Assembly: GCF_042849255.1 (NCBI RefSeq)
Contig: NZ_AP026866.1
Coordinates: 3,720,001-3,784,000 of the forward strand
DNA length: 64,000 bases
Direction: 5' to 3'
Origin: Oceaniferula spumae
GTDB lineage: Bacteria; Verrucomicrobiota; Verrucomicrobiia; Verrucomicrobiales; Akkermansiaceae
Both the position numbers and the translations under genes were made by a program. Positions 53,240-62,020 of the stretch are shown in pieces. Each line of letters opens with the position of its first letter. Position 1 is the stretch's first letter. The notes beneath the pieces were generated by a model. The model saw only the letters and a list, made by a program, of their open reading frames with translations. It was not told where the DNA came from and searched no databases.

Positions 53240-53656
53240 ATGGGAATCGAGGCAAAAAAGGCAGAGCTACTGGAGGAACTTGGTTTTTTCCACGACTGGA
53301 CCGAACGATACGAATATGTCATCGGTCTCGGCAAGTCCCTGCCTGCAATGCCCGAGGAAAACCAGACGGCTGACAAGCTTATCAAAGGTTGTCAGTCGCA
53401 AGTCTGGCTCGATGCCAGCTTCTCGGACGGCCTGATGCACTATCAGGCCGATTCCGATTCACTCATCACCAAGGGCATGATCGCCCTCTTCGTTCGGGTG
53501 CTCGATGGTGAGACACCCGATGCCATCTTGAAGGCTGACATGTCCTTCATCGATCAAACCGGCCTCAAGGAGCACCTAGCACCCACACGTGCCAATGCTC
53601 TGAACCTGATGGCCACCCAGATGAAACAGCGCGCCCTTGAGCACGCAGCGGGCTAA
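53240..53656 (+). CDS. sufE: SufE-family sulfur acceptor
   Basis: About 138 residues from the ATG at 53240 (MGIEAKKAELLEELGFF), 1 bp after the HU stop. The SufE pattern is clear: DWTERYEYVIGLGKSLP, KGCQSQVWL with the sulfur-accepting Cys, and LAPTRANALNLMATQMK. SufE takes sulfur from the SufS cysteine desulfurase and passes it to the iron-sulfur cluster scaffold. No other suf genes are in the window. The stop codon is inside CTAACA. Confidence 0.9.
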   Translation: MGIEAKKAELLEELGFFHDWTERYEYVIGLGKSLPAMPEENQTADKLIKGCQSQVWLDASFSDGLMHYQADSDSLITKGMIALFVRVLDGETPDAILKADMSFIDQTGLKEHLAPTRANALNLMATQMKQRALEHAAG

Positions 53657-53685
53657 CAGCCGTGCCTTGAAAGCCCGGCTCTATG

Positions 53686-55683
53686 TCAGTGGCGAGGGCG
53701 GTGCTGTTCGACGATGGATTTGAACATCGGTTCGAAAATCGGAGCCAGCAGGGTGCTACCATAGTCCGAGAGGTGATCGTCATCGCGGTAGAGTGATTTG
53801 CCGTCTTTCTGCAGGCGGTAGTGTTGGTTTTCCATTTCAAAGACCGGTAGGGGATCGATGATGTGCACCTGCTCGGAGGCCTGTGCGTCGATCACTGAAT
53901 TGACAAATGCCTGACGTTTCTTGTGCTCTGCAATCGTGGAGCCCAAGGTGGCGATATCGCGATCCAGCATCACGGCACGGGCCAGACTTTCGTGAGGATG
54001 GCGATCGTGGTAGGGCACTTGTTTCATGATCCAGACCTCCACTCCTGCCTCCCGCAGGCGCGCGACAGTGCTGGCCATGTGAGACTGGAACACATCTTTC
54101 GCGGATGAGTCGTCTTCTTCAGTAGCCCCACGTTGCCGCATGAGCGCATGGTTGGGGGTTTCCTCGATGTAGGCTCGCCAGCGAGACACGAGAACAACGG
54201 TTCTGATCTTGTTTTCCTGAATGAACTTGAAAACCGCATCGTTGTATTCGGCGGCGTTTTTCAACATCGGTTCGAGACTGACATCGAGCAGTGGAACGTG
54301 TGAATCACGGGTGGCGATGTAGATGTTGACTTGGTGTTGGTCGCACAGCTTGCGAAACATCGGCGCGAGCACCCTGCCATGGCTGTCGCTCCAGACCAAG
54401 ACGGGTAACACCGGCGTGCCGTTGTCGGCCGGGTTGACGGTGGGTAGTGTGCCTTCCTTGGTGACAGCGCGTGTTTGTTGGATGGGGAGTTCCTCCTGTC
54501 CGGCCTTCGCATAGGTTTGCGCCTGCTGGCTAAGTCGCGAGGGAAAACCGTTGGTGGAGATCACTACCGAGGCCATAAGCAGCAGGCAGGCCGTGGTGAC
54601 GAAGAAGAATGAAAAGACCTGATTGCGGTTTTTCAGCGTCGATTTGCCACGGAACGGATTCTCGACGAATTTCCAAGTCAGCGTTGCCAGCACGATGCTG
54701 ATTACCACCATGGAAATTCTGACTGTTAGAGATGTTTCATCGATGGCCAGATGGCGCGCATAGACTAGCAACGGCCAGTGCCAGAGGTAGAGTGAGTAGG
54801 AAATTTTTCCGATGAAAACCAGCGGGGGCAGGGCGAGGATCCGACCACAGAAGGTGGGTTTGTTTTGATTGGAAAAAAGCAGCAGTGCGGTGCCCAGACA
54901 CGGCGGCACGGCGGCCAGTCCGGGAAACGGCGTAGCGTGATCGTAGTAAAAAACGGCAAAGCCGATGAGTCCGATTCCAATGGCACTCAGGATTTCGTTC
55001 AGTCGTGGCCCGCAGGTCCGCGATGTGCCGGCCAGAGCCAGCAGGCTGCCTGTGAGTAACTCCCATGCACGCGCCGGCAGGAGGAAGAAGGCGGAGTCGG
55101 GGGTGGTCCGGGTGGAGTGAATGCTCCAGAGAAATGACAACACAAATATTGTGCCTAGCAGCTTGATGGCTGTGCCTGAACTGGTCCGTTTCCTACCCAT
55201 GGCAAAAACCAACAGCAGCGGCAGAATGAAATAGAACTGCTCTTCGACGGCCAGCGACCACGTGTGCAGCAGCGGTGCGAACTCCGCTGAGGGCGCAAAG
55301 TAGCCGGACTGATCCCAGAAGTAGAAGTTCGCCGCCATCATCGTCTGCGCAGCGGCTGATGAGCCAAGATCGATAAACTGCTGCGGGAGCAAAATGAAAG
55401 CACCGGCGACCAAGGTGCAGAACACAACAACTGCAGCAGCGGGTATGATCCGGCGGATGCGGCGTTCCCAGAAGTGCAGCATCGAAAACTTCTGTTCGCG
55501 GATGTCCTTGGCTATGATCGAGGTGATCAGGAAACCTGAAATCACAAAGAAGATATCCACTCCCACATAACCTCCGGTAAAACCCAGACCGGCATGGAAC
55601 AGCAGCACCGGCACCACAGCAATGCAGCGCAGGCCATCGATGTCCGGACGGTAGGAAAGTGATGGTGATTTGTTAGTAGTCAT
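53686..55683 (-). CDS. OafA-like acyltransferase with C-terminal SGNH domain
   Basis: About 665 residues from the ATG at 55683. The first ~380 residues are an acyltransferase-3 membrane domain with ten or so helices: RPDIDGLRCIAVVPVLLFH, GGYVGVDIFFVISGFLI and SLYLWHWPLLVYARHL. The rest is an SGNH hydrolase-type domain with the nucleophile region VWSDSHGRVL and the catalytic DDDHLSDYG. This architecture is that of enzymes that O-acetylate lipopolysaccharide, peptidoglycan or capsule. A close paralogue lies at 62793, outside the wall-hydrolase and pst genes. The target polymer is unknown. Confidence 0.9.
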   Translation of the reverse strand: MTTNKSPSLSYRPDIDGLRCIAVVPVLLFHAGLGFTGGYVGVDIFFVISGFLITSIIAKDIREQKFSMLHFWERRIRRIIPAAAVVVFCTLVAGAFILLPQQFIDLGSSAAAQTMMAANFYFWDQSGYFAPSAEFAPLLHTWSLAVEEQFYFILPLLLVFAMGRKRTSSGTAIKLLGTIFVLSFLWSIHSTRTTPDSAFFLLPARAWELLTGSLLALAGTSRTCGPRLNEILSAIGIGLIGFAVFYYDHATPFPGLAAVPPCLGTALLLFSNQNKPTFCGRILALPPLVFIGKISYSLYLWHWPLLVYARHLAIDETSLTVRISMVVISIVLATLTWKFVENPFRGKSTLKNRNQVFSFFFVTTACLLLMASVVISTNGFPSRLSQQAQTYAKAGQEELPIQQTRAVTKEGTLPTVNPADNGTPVLPVLVWSDSHGRVLAPMFRKLCDQHQVNIYIATRDSHVPLLDVSLEPMLKNAAEYNDAVFKFIQENKIRTVVLVSRWRAYIEETPNHALMRQRGATEEDDSSAKDVFQSHMASTVARLREAGVEVWIMKQVPYHDRHPHESLARAVMLDRDIATLGSTIAEHKKRQAFVNSVIDAQASEQVHIIDPLPVFEMENQHYRLQKDGKSLYRDDDHLSDYGSTLLAPIFEPMFKSIVEQHRPRH

Positions 55684-55864
55684 GGATGACAAGTGACGGG
55701 GCTATTTTGGCACTGATGCATAGACTCGTGCAGCACACTCTAGGAAACAGCGCGCCATTGAGCAAGCAACGTAGGACAGTCTTTTCAGGCTGTCGGCAAG
55801 CCAAGGCATAATCATCCTCTGATTGCCTAGCTCACCTAGGTTGTCGCCAGCGTGCAAAGCTAGC

Positions 55865-56794
55865 CTACTTGGTCACCGCGGAGCGGTAAACATTGATGCC
55901 GTTCACAATACTCTCGACGAGTATTTTCTGGAAATCATCAGCGGTCACCATCGCGGCTTCTTCTTTGTTGGTCAAAAATCCGGCCTCGATCAGTATGGCT
56001 GGGTGTATGCAGCCATTGAGTACATTGAAATTAGCGCTGCGTATGCCTCGGTCTTTAATGTGACCCTTACCCAGCGAAAAGATCGCCCGTGAGTGGACGG
56101 CTGTGGCGAGAGCGACACTGGCGGCATGGGTGTTTTTGCCAGGAATACGGCGGCTCAAGACGTAGGTTTCAAATCCCTGAGCGTTGGGATTTCCAGAATT
56201 GAAATGCAGCGAAATGAAGACGGCGTTCTCATGAGCATTCGCCATTTGCACCCGATCAGCTAGAGGAACAAAGATGTCTTCTTCACGTGTCATGATGACG
56301 GTGTAACCCTTTTTTTCCAGCAGCGGCTTGAGCTTTTTTGCCAGCTTCAGCGTGTGTTTAGCTTCCTCACCGGCGGAACCTTGGTCTTTGCCTCCATGAC
56401 CGGCATCGAGGATTACGGTTTTGAATTTCCCGGCATTCTTAATGAACTTCGGACGTAAGATGGGGTCGATCAAGGCGCTCAAATCAAATTGGGAAACGAG
56501 ATACCCGTCATCTTTTTTGACCAGCGGATGGGTGAGCACGAATTTTACGCCATTGAAATACGCAGCACGAGTTTCGGTACGAAAAATGGCTTCAACACTT
56601 CGGCTGCTCAAGGTCAGAGTTTTGGCTTCATCTTGAATCTGCAATTGGGTGAAACGATAAAAGGTTTTCACCTGATCCAGCGGCACATAATTGTGGTCTC
56701 CGATTTCAGTGACCTGCCATTGGAATTTGTCAGCAGCGGCTATCTGGGTAGCCAGCGATCCGGCGAGGAGTAACAAGAGGATAAAGAATTTCAT
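55865..56794 (-). CDS. N-acetylmuramoyl-L-alanine amidase (Amidase_3), copy 1
   Basis: A 309-residue exported zinc amidase with a signal peptide (FILLLLLAGSLATQIAAA). An N-terminal domain of about 100 residues (VPLDQVKTFYRFTQLQ) resembles the copper-amine-oxidase-like/AMIN-type accessory domain. The catalytic part has ILDAGHGGKDQGS, FISLHFNSG and LIEAGFLTN, carrying the zinc ligands and catalytic Glu. It cleaves between MurNAc and the stem peptide of peptidoglycan. It is the third gene of a unit with another amidase and a GH18 protein, 34 bp after the latter. Confidence 0.9.
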   Translation of the reverse strand: MKFFILLLLLAGSLATQIAAADKFQWQVTEIGDHNYVPLDQVKTFYRFTQLQIQDEAKTLTLSSRSVEAIFRTETRAAYFNGVKFVLTHPLVKKDDGYLVSQFDLSALIDPILRPKFIKNAGKFKTVILDAGHGGKDQGSAGEEAKHTLKLAKKLKPLLEKKGYTVIMTREEDIFVPLADRVQMANAHENAVFISLHFNSGNPNAQGFETYVLSRRIPGKNTHAASVALATAVHSRAIFSLGKGHIKDRGIRSANFNVLNGCIHPAILIEAGFLTNKEEAAMVTADDFQKILVESIVNGINVYRSAVTK

Positions 56795-56828
56795 GGGATG
56801 ATGTTGTATCGTCTTTAGAAGGTATGAT

Positions 56829-57719
56829 TTATTTCAACAAGGGAAGAAGCGCGGCTTCACCTCTAGCGTCCTGACCAATCTCCCAGACGATCAGACCGCG
56901 CAGTTGATGACTAGTGACCATTTCTTTTTTGATACGGCATGATCTGGGATTGTCATAGAAAAATCCTCCTGCAGTTTGTGATTGCTGAACAGCTTTCCCA
57001 TAGATCTGAAAGAGCTCTGCGTAAGTTTTGACTTCGTTGCGGTTTTCCATTTTTCTGCCGTAAAATGCGACGCCGATACATAGCTTGTTCGCAGGCACAC
57101 CACGCTTTTTCCACTCTTGGATGGCTGTCTGTGCCACGGTGGTATCGCAGTGTTTTTTTCCAGCGTCGTAAGTCATGAGGTGGATGCGATCTAGCTGCTT
57201 GACCACCTCGTTCGGAATAAGGTGACGTGGATGAACCGCCACCGACCAGATGAACGGCCTTGCGCCCATCGCCTTTTTACCAGCTGCGATCAGCTTGCCA
57301 AGGTCATGCCATTGCTGCGCGTTCTTAGGATATTCCCAGTCGAGATCGACACCATCAATATCGTATTTCTTGGCAAATTTAGCCAGAGTCTCGGCGAAGG
57401 TGACTCTGGATTGCTCGGAGGAAGTGACAGCTGGGAAGTGTTCGTCTTTTTTCCAGCCACCAAGGCACAAGATGAGGCGAGTGTCAGTACCTTGCAGTCG
57501 GGATTTAATGGTTTTAAGATGTTTGCTTGCCACTGGCGACATCGTGATGGAGCCATCGGCAGCGAGCGTGTTGCCGAAGTAAACAACATCTGTGCAATGT
57601 TTCATCGACGCCAAAGTCTGGTCGCTGACCCGATACTCGGGGAGATAACCAATGACCTCATGAGCCATCACCACAGCCTGTGTTAGAATCAGTGAGATGG
57701 TCAGAAATAGAACTTTCAT
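56829..57719 (-). CDS. exported GH18 glycoside hydrolase (chitinase/glucosaminidase-like)
   Basis: About 296 residues from the ATG at 57719, with AAGG 8 bp upstream and a signal peptide (LFLTISLILTQAVVMA). The GH18 active-site motif DxxDxDxE is present as DIDGVDLDWEYP, followed by MTYDAG and a C-terminal QLRGLIVWEIGQD. GH18 enzymes cut beta-1,4 bonds next to GlcNAc in chitin or peptidoglycan. Its place between two amidase genes favours peptidoglycan, as with the spore enzymes SleL/YaaH, over chitin. No carbohydrate-binding module. Confidence 0.9.
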   Translation of the reverse strand: MKVLFLTISLILTQAVVMAHEVIGYLPEYRVSDQTLASMKHCTDVVYFGNTLAADGSITMSPVASKHLKTIKSRLQGTDTRLILCLGGWKKDEHFPAVTSSEQSRVTFAETLAKFAKKYDIDGVDLDWEYPKNAQQWHDLGKLIAAGKKAMGARPFIWSVAVHPRHLIPNEVVKQLDRIHLMTYDAGKKHCDTTVAQTAIQEWKKRGVPANKLCIGVAFYGRKMENRNEVKTYAELFQIYGKAVQQSQTAGGFFYDNPRSCRIKKEMVTSHQLRGLIVWEIGQDARGEAALLPLLK

Positions 57720-57769
57720 GGTGCTACCTTCTATCTTTCGTGCAGTTGTCGCAGGCATCACGCTAGCTG

Positions 57770-58720
57770 CTATCGGAGGGTGTTTTTAAAGACGTCTATA
57801 CCTCTGACGATGGCAGAAGCTAGGGTGTTCTGATAGATCGGATCTTGAATATGTCCGGCGTCAACCTTGTTACTGAGATAACCACCTTCGATGAGAACGG
57901 TGGGGTGCTTGATGTTCATAAAAACGTTGAATCTGGCACGACGAATGCCGCGATCAGGCATTTCGAAGTTGTTGCCTTTTGGGTTGTTCAAATACAGCAA
58001 TGCACGCGAATGCATGGCCGTGGCGAGGGCGATGTTATCAGCATTGTTATTCATTCCCTGGCCGTTGAGGGTGCTCGGTATATAGGTTTCGATGCCTCTT
58101 ACTTGCTTGGGGCCGGCGTTGAAATGAATCGAGACAAAGACCGCGTTGTTTTTCTTGTTAGCTAGGCGGATGCGTTCGGCAAGCGGAACAAAGTTATTTT
58201 TCTCTCGGGTTAATGCAACGGCATAACCCCTAGCTACTAACATCTTCTTGATCTGCTCTGCCAGAATCAGAGTGTATTTCGCTTCGAGGCCGGCAGCTCC
58301 TTTGTCATGGCCTCCGTGACCGGGATCGAGGATCACCGTCTTGATATTTTCCTTTTGAAGTTTTGGGGGCTGGGGCTTTTGTGGCCGGAGGACTGGATCC
58401 AACAGTGTGGTGAGATCATGCTGTGATAAAAAATATTTGCCATTTTTGAGAATCACCGGCTCGGCACTGAAGAACTTCACCCCGTTAAGCCGCACCTCGT
58501 GTCCTCCCACGGTGAATGCAACTTTGACCGAGTTATTTTCCAAGGTGAGCTGCTTCTGTTGCATCTGCATCTGGTCAAAACCATAGAACTGCTTTACTTG
58601 GTCTATCGGCACGTAGGGCACGCCGTTGATTACTTCCGGTTTCCATGGAAGCGCGGCAGGGTTACCCTGTGCAAAAAGTAAGCTGGTGAACGTGAGCAGG
58701 CATAAGATGGATCTCAACAT
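57770..58720 (-). CDS. N-acetylmuramoyl-L-alanine amidase (Amidase_3), copy 2
   Basis: A 316-residue exported amidase with a signal peptide (LRSILCLLTFTSLLFAQ). The layout equals that of the copy at 55865: an N-terminal accessory domain (VPIDQVKQFYGFDQM) then the catalytic part with ILDPGHGGHDKGA, VFVSIHFNAG and LIEGGYLSN. The two share most blocks but differ enough to be an old duplication. It is first in the leftward unit amidase-GH18-amidase, with 50 bp to the GH18 gene. Periplasmic. Confidence 0.9.
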   Translation of the reverse strand: MLRSILCLLTFTSLLFAQGNPAALPWKPEVINGVPYVPIDQVKQFYGFDQMQMQQKQLTLENNSVKVAFTVGGHEVRLNGVKFFSAEPVILKNGKYFLSQHDLTTLLDPVLRPQKPQPPKLQKENIKTVILDPGHGGHDKGAAGLEAKYTLILAEQIKKMLVARGYAVALTREKNNFVPLAERIRLANKKNNAVFVSIHFNAGPKQVRGIETYIPSTLNGQGMNNNADNIALATAMHSRALLYLNNPKGNNFEMPDRGIRRARFNVFMNIKHPTVLIEGGYLSNKVDAGHIQDPIYQNTLASAIVRGIDVFKNTLR

Positions 58721-58764
58721 GCTAAGAATCTGACCGTTGCGAGAGCTTTGGACAATGCGAAAAT

Positions 58765-58801
58765 AAAAACGCCGGTGGAAGGTCGCGACCCTCCACCAGC
58801 G
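58765..58801 (-). terminator. terminator after the DUF5069 gene
   Basis: On the minus strand a long stem (window 58770-58784 with 58785-58801) of about 15 pairs with one or two mismatches is followed by TTTTTATTTT. It fits the leftward DUF5069 gene that stops at 58827, directly upstream of the amidase unit. Confidence 0.85.
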
Positions 58802-58826
58802 TGTAGTTAGATTCTAAGAACGAAAC

Positions 58827-59258
58827 TTACTTAATGACGGACTTGTGGAACTCGTCCCAGTCGTCGAGGTTGTTCAAGTTGATAGCATCGCGTGGCTCAC
58901 CGTCTGGTAAGCCAACGTTGCTGAGGATTTCCTGACGGGTTTCATCCTTGTGGATGTAGCCAGTGATGGCGGCGTTGAGCTCGGAGATGGATTCGGCATT
59001 CACTTTGCTGCCATTGGCTTGAACCCACTTCTCACATTCGACGTAGGTAGGTTTGGTGGCAATGAATTCGAGGAAGGCGTCGCGATCCAGGCCTAGGCCG
59101 TCGAGCACCATCTGGTCGTAGCCTTGGCCGCAGCCAGGGTAGCCATCGGCGATCTTGCCGGCGTTTTCGAGAGAGGCTTTCTGCCAAAGGCGTGGGAGGT
59201 GAAGAACGCCAAGTGGGCCGGCTGTGCCGGAGCTGATAAGTGGTACGATTTTGCTCAT
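58827..59258 (-). CDS. DUF5069 family protein
   Basis: A 143-residue soluble protein that follows the DUF5069 pattern: GVLHLPRLWQKASLENAGKI, abridged, GYPGCGQGYDQMVLDGLGLD and KPTYVECEKWV. The family is common in Verrucomicrobia and other PVC bacteria and has no known function. The gene has its own terminator and is divergent from pstS, with 138 bp between starts that include a palindrome. Cytoplasmic. Confidence 0.87.
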   Translation of the reverse strand: MSKIVPLISSGTAGPLGVLHLPRLWQKASLENAGKIADGYPGCGQGYDQMVLDGLGLDRDAFLEFIATKPTYVECEKWVQANGSKVNAESISELNAAITGYIHKDETRQEILSNVGLPDGEPRDAINLNNLDDWDEFHKSVIK

Positions 59259-59327
59259 AGTGGTCGGAAGCTAATCGTCGGTTTCCCAATTGCAAAGAGT
59301 AAAGGTTCTGATTTTTGCTATGGATCC

Positions 59328-59341
59328 GACACATGTGTGTC
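59328..59341. promoter_or_regulatory. palindrome upstream of pstS
   Basis: GACACA-TG-TGTGTC lies 55 bp before the pstS start, in the divergent region shared with the DUF5069 gene. It is not a recognisable PhoB box, which is a direct repeat. A regulator site is possible but unsupported beyond symmetry and place. Confidence 0.3.
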
Positions 59342-59396
59342 AGGATAGCTGATAGATTACTGGGAATAACATCTATTATCCGGCCTCGTACATTTT

Positions 59397-60245
59397 ATGC
59401 ACCGTTTCATAACGCCGTTTTTTTTGATTTCAGGACTGATGATGAGTTCATGCTCTGACAAGAAGCCGACACTGAAAATCACTGGGTCCACCACGGTGAA
59501 TTTAGCCGTGGCCGAGGCCGCTGAAGCGTTGCGCGGTGAGAGTGATACCAAGATTTTTGTCGATACCCAAGGTGGCTCCAGTGGCGGAATTACTGCCATT
59601 GGTGAGGGCACTGCCGATATTGGCATGGCATCCAAACCACTGACCAAAAGTGATCGCGATCGTTTTCCCGGAGTAGATCTGAAGGTGACTCAAATCGGCG
59701 CCGATGCAGTGGCTCTTGTGGTCAACGCTGATGTCTGGAAAGGAGGAGTCAAGTCGCTGACCAGAAAACAGGTGCAAGCGATCTACGAAAAGAAGATTAC
59801 AAATTGGAAGGATGTCGGCGGCGCTGATGAGGCGATCGTGTTCTATAACAAAGAGCCCGGCCGCGGCACTTGGGAAGTCTTTGCCAATTATGCATATGGC
59901 AGCGCAGATAAGGCCCCAGAGGTGAGCCATCCGGAGGTAGGGGCTAACGAGGAAACACGCACCAAGGTGGCGACCACTCCTGGTGCGATCAGCCAGCTAT
60001 CGATGGCGTGGGCCGATAATGAAACCGTCTATGCTCTCAATCTAACTGACAATGATGATGCCTCTGTCGCCGCCACCGGATCCAACATTGCCTCTGGAAA
60101 ATACCCAATGAGCCGACCTCTCAATTTGATCACTCGGGGGGAGCCTACAGGCAAGGCTAAGGTGTTGGTCGACTACATGCTCAGCGAGCCGGGGCAGAAG
60201 CTGATGGAAAAACATGGCTACTTACCGCTCAGCAGATTGAAATAG
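59397..60245 (+). CDS. pstS: phosphate ABC transporter substrate-binding lipoprotein
   Basis: A 282-residue lipoprotein with signal PFFLISGLMMSSC. The phosphate-binding segments are visible: ITGSTTV, TQGGSSGGITAI and ADIGMASKPL; FYNKEPGRGTWEVF belongs to the second lobe. It binds phosphate in the periplasm and delivers it to the PstCA channel. First gene of a four-gene operon (pstS-pstC-pstA-pstB), with pstC 12 bp downstream. No phoU or phoB in the window. Confidence 0.95.
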   Translation: MHRFITPFFLISGLMMSSCSDKKPTLKITGSTTVNLAVAEAAEALRGESDTKIFVDTQGGSSGGITAIGEGTADIGMASKPLTKSDRDRFPGVDLKVTQIGADAVALVVNADVWKGGVKSLTRKQVQAIYEKKITNWKDVGGADEAIVFYNKEPGRGTWEVFANYAYGSADKAPEVSHPEVGANEETRTKVATTPGAISQLSMAWADNETVYALNLTDNDDASVAATGSNIASGKYPMSRPLNLITRGEPTGKAKVLVDYMLSEPGQKLMEKHGYLPLSRLK

Positions 60246-60257
60246 CCAAACACATCC

Positions 60258-61160
60258 ATGCGACCCCCATCTTCCAAGAAGTCATTCACTCTGGTCTCCT
60301 GCTACATCGGCAGCGGGGTGATGGTGCTTTTTATTGTGCTGATGCTGGCGGCTTTTTTGATCCATAGTCTTCCAGCATGGCGTGGTGGTGTCTGGGATTT
60401 GTTAGCGGGGACGGAGTGGTATTACCGCAGTGAAAAATTTGGTATGCTCTCGATGATCTACGGCTCGGCTGTAGTCAGTCTCATTGCGATTCTCTTTGCG
60501 GCACCCTTGGGCATCGGTGCGGCGGTTTATACGGCAGAGATTGCTGGCCACCGCTGGCGGATGATTGTCAAGGGGATCATCGAGTTGTTAGCCGGTGTGC
60601 CTTCGGTCATTTACGGTATTCTTGGTATTCTTTTTCTGCGTGAGTGGGTCAGAAGAGGTTTTGATCTCAACACGGGCGATACATTGCTAACAGCAGGGTT
60701 GCTGGTAGGTGTGATGATTCTGCCGACTGTGGTGACTCTCTGTGATGATGCTTTGCGTGCAGTGCCTCGCATTCAGCGCGATGCTGCGCGTGGCCTTGGC
60801 ATGACCCGTTCTGAAATGATATTTTCCGTGCTGGTTCCTCAAGCTGGATCAGGAATGATGGCTGCCGTTTTGTTGGCGCTCGGGCGTGGTGTGGGCGAAA
60901 CCATTGCGGTGATGTTGGTGGTGGGCCGACAAGATAACCAGCTACCTGCATCGATCGTTGATTTTGATAAAATTTTAGAACCAGGCCAAACGTTGACATC
61001 CAAGTTAGGCGGCTCCGAGGTGAATATTGCCTTCGGCGACCCCGGACACTGGGGCGCGATCACAGCTCTGGCATTGGTGCTTTTGTTAGGTGTGATGGTG
61101 ATCACTGTATTGGGCAGGTTTCTTGTTCACTATGCTGAAAAGAGGGGAGGTGTCTCGTGA
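60258..61160 (+). CDS. pstC: phosphate ABC transporter permease PstC
   Basis: A 300-residue inner-membrane permease with six helices. Family motifs: LLAGTEWYYRSEKFGMLSMI region, PLGIGAAVYTAEIAG, LLAGVPSVIYGILG and the coupling loop ARGLGMTRSEMIFSVLVPQA (abridged ARGLGMTRSEMIF), plus ALGRGVGETIAVMLVVG. It forms the channel with PstA. The stop overlaps the pstA start by 4 bp (GTGA), so translation is coupled. Confidence 0.95.
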   Translation: MRPPSSKKSFTLVSCYIGSGVMVLFIVLMLAAFLIHSLPAWRGGVWDLLAGTEWYYRSEKFGMLSMIYGSAVVSLIAILFAAPLGIGAAVYTAEIAGHRWRMIVKGIIELLAGVPSVIYGILGILFLREWVRRGFDLNTGDTLLTAGLLVGVMILPTVVTLCDDALRAVPRIQRDAARGLGMTRSEMIFSVLVPQAGSGMMAAVLLALGRGVGETIAVMLVVGRQDNQLPASIVDFDKILEPGQTLTSKLGGSEVNIAFGDPGHWGAITALALVLLLGVMVITVLGRFLVHYAEKRGGVS

Positions 61161-62020
61161 AACTATCTTCATCTAGACGGTTGAAAAACCGAATCGCCAC
61201 AACGCTGTTTTCTGCCTGTGCATTGTCCGGAGTAGTTCTGTTTGCGGTGTTATTTTTCGCGGTGGTCGGTAAGGGAATCGGAGCTCTGAGTTTCGACTTT
61301 TTGAGCAAAGGAATGGAGCAAGCGGGTGCTTCAGGGGGGATTCTAATGAACTTGTTAGGCACTGCTATTTTGCTTGTCACGGCAGCTATTGTGGCGGTTC
61401 CCATATCTACAGCGCTGGCCTTTTTGGTTCGGTATTTCCGGAAGCGCGACAAGCTGTCCGGGGCTTTGGAAATGTTGCTCTACATTCTCAATGGCGTGCC
61501 ATCGATCCTCTTGGGCATTATGGGGTTTATTCTTTTTGTCCGAGACTTGGAAATGGGGAAATCTTGGCTCACAGGTGGGGTTTTGTTAGGCATGATGATT
61601 GTGCCTACGATCACCGTGGTGTTGATCGAACGGATTTCCGCGATCCCATCGGCCTACATCGAATCGGCACGGGGCCTAGGTATGAATAAAGCGCAGGTGG
61701 CGTGGACGGTTGTTCTGCCACGCTGCTGGAGTTCCATCTTAACCGGCCTTCTGTTAGGGCTGGCTCGTGCCGCAGGAGAGACTGCCCCAATTCTTTTCAC
61801 AGCCACGGTTTTCTCCGGTGCTGGATTGCCTGAGGGCATTAAGAACTCGCCGGTGCTGACACTGCCGTATCATATTTTTGTGCTCGCCCAGGATTCCTTG
61901 GAATCAGCCAGCGGTAATCTCTGGGGCGCGGCCCTGGTGCTTTTATTGCTGGTCTTTGCCATGAGCATGCTAGTCTTACCAATACGCTTGAAAACCCACG
62001 ACGAATCACGCCATGCATAA
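61157..62020 (+). CDS. pstA: phosphate ABC transporter permease PstA
   Basis: A 287-residue permease starting at GTG within the pstC stop. Motifs: FLVRYFRKRDKLSGALEMLL, abridged, LNGVPSILLGIMGFI and the coupling loop ESARGLGMNKAQVAWTVVLP, then GLARAAGETAPILFTA. Six helices. It pairs with PstC. The gene ends 8 bp inside the pstB start, the usual tight operon structure. Confidence 0.95.
   Translation: MKLSSSRRLKNRIATTLFSACALSGVVLFAVLFFAVVGKGIGALSFDFLSKGMEQAGASGGILMNLLGTAILLVTAAIVAVPISTALAFLVRYFRKRDKLSGALEMLLYILNGVPSILLGIMGFILFVRDLEMGKSWLTGGVLLGMMIVPTITVVLIERISAIPSAYIESARGLGMNKAQVAWTVVLPRCWSSILTGLLLGLARAAGETAPILFTATVFSGAGLPEGIKNSPVLTLPYHIFVLAQDSLESASGNLWGAALVLLLLVFAMSMLVLPIRLKTHDESRHA

Noticed and set aside
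59328..59341. Palindrome before pstS as a PhoB box
   Set aside because: PhoB sites are direct repeats close to CTGTCAT; this is an inverted repeat with no such spacing.
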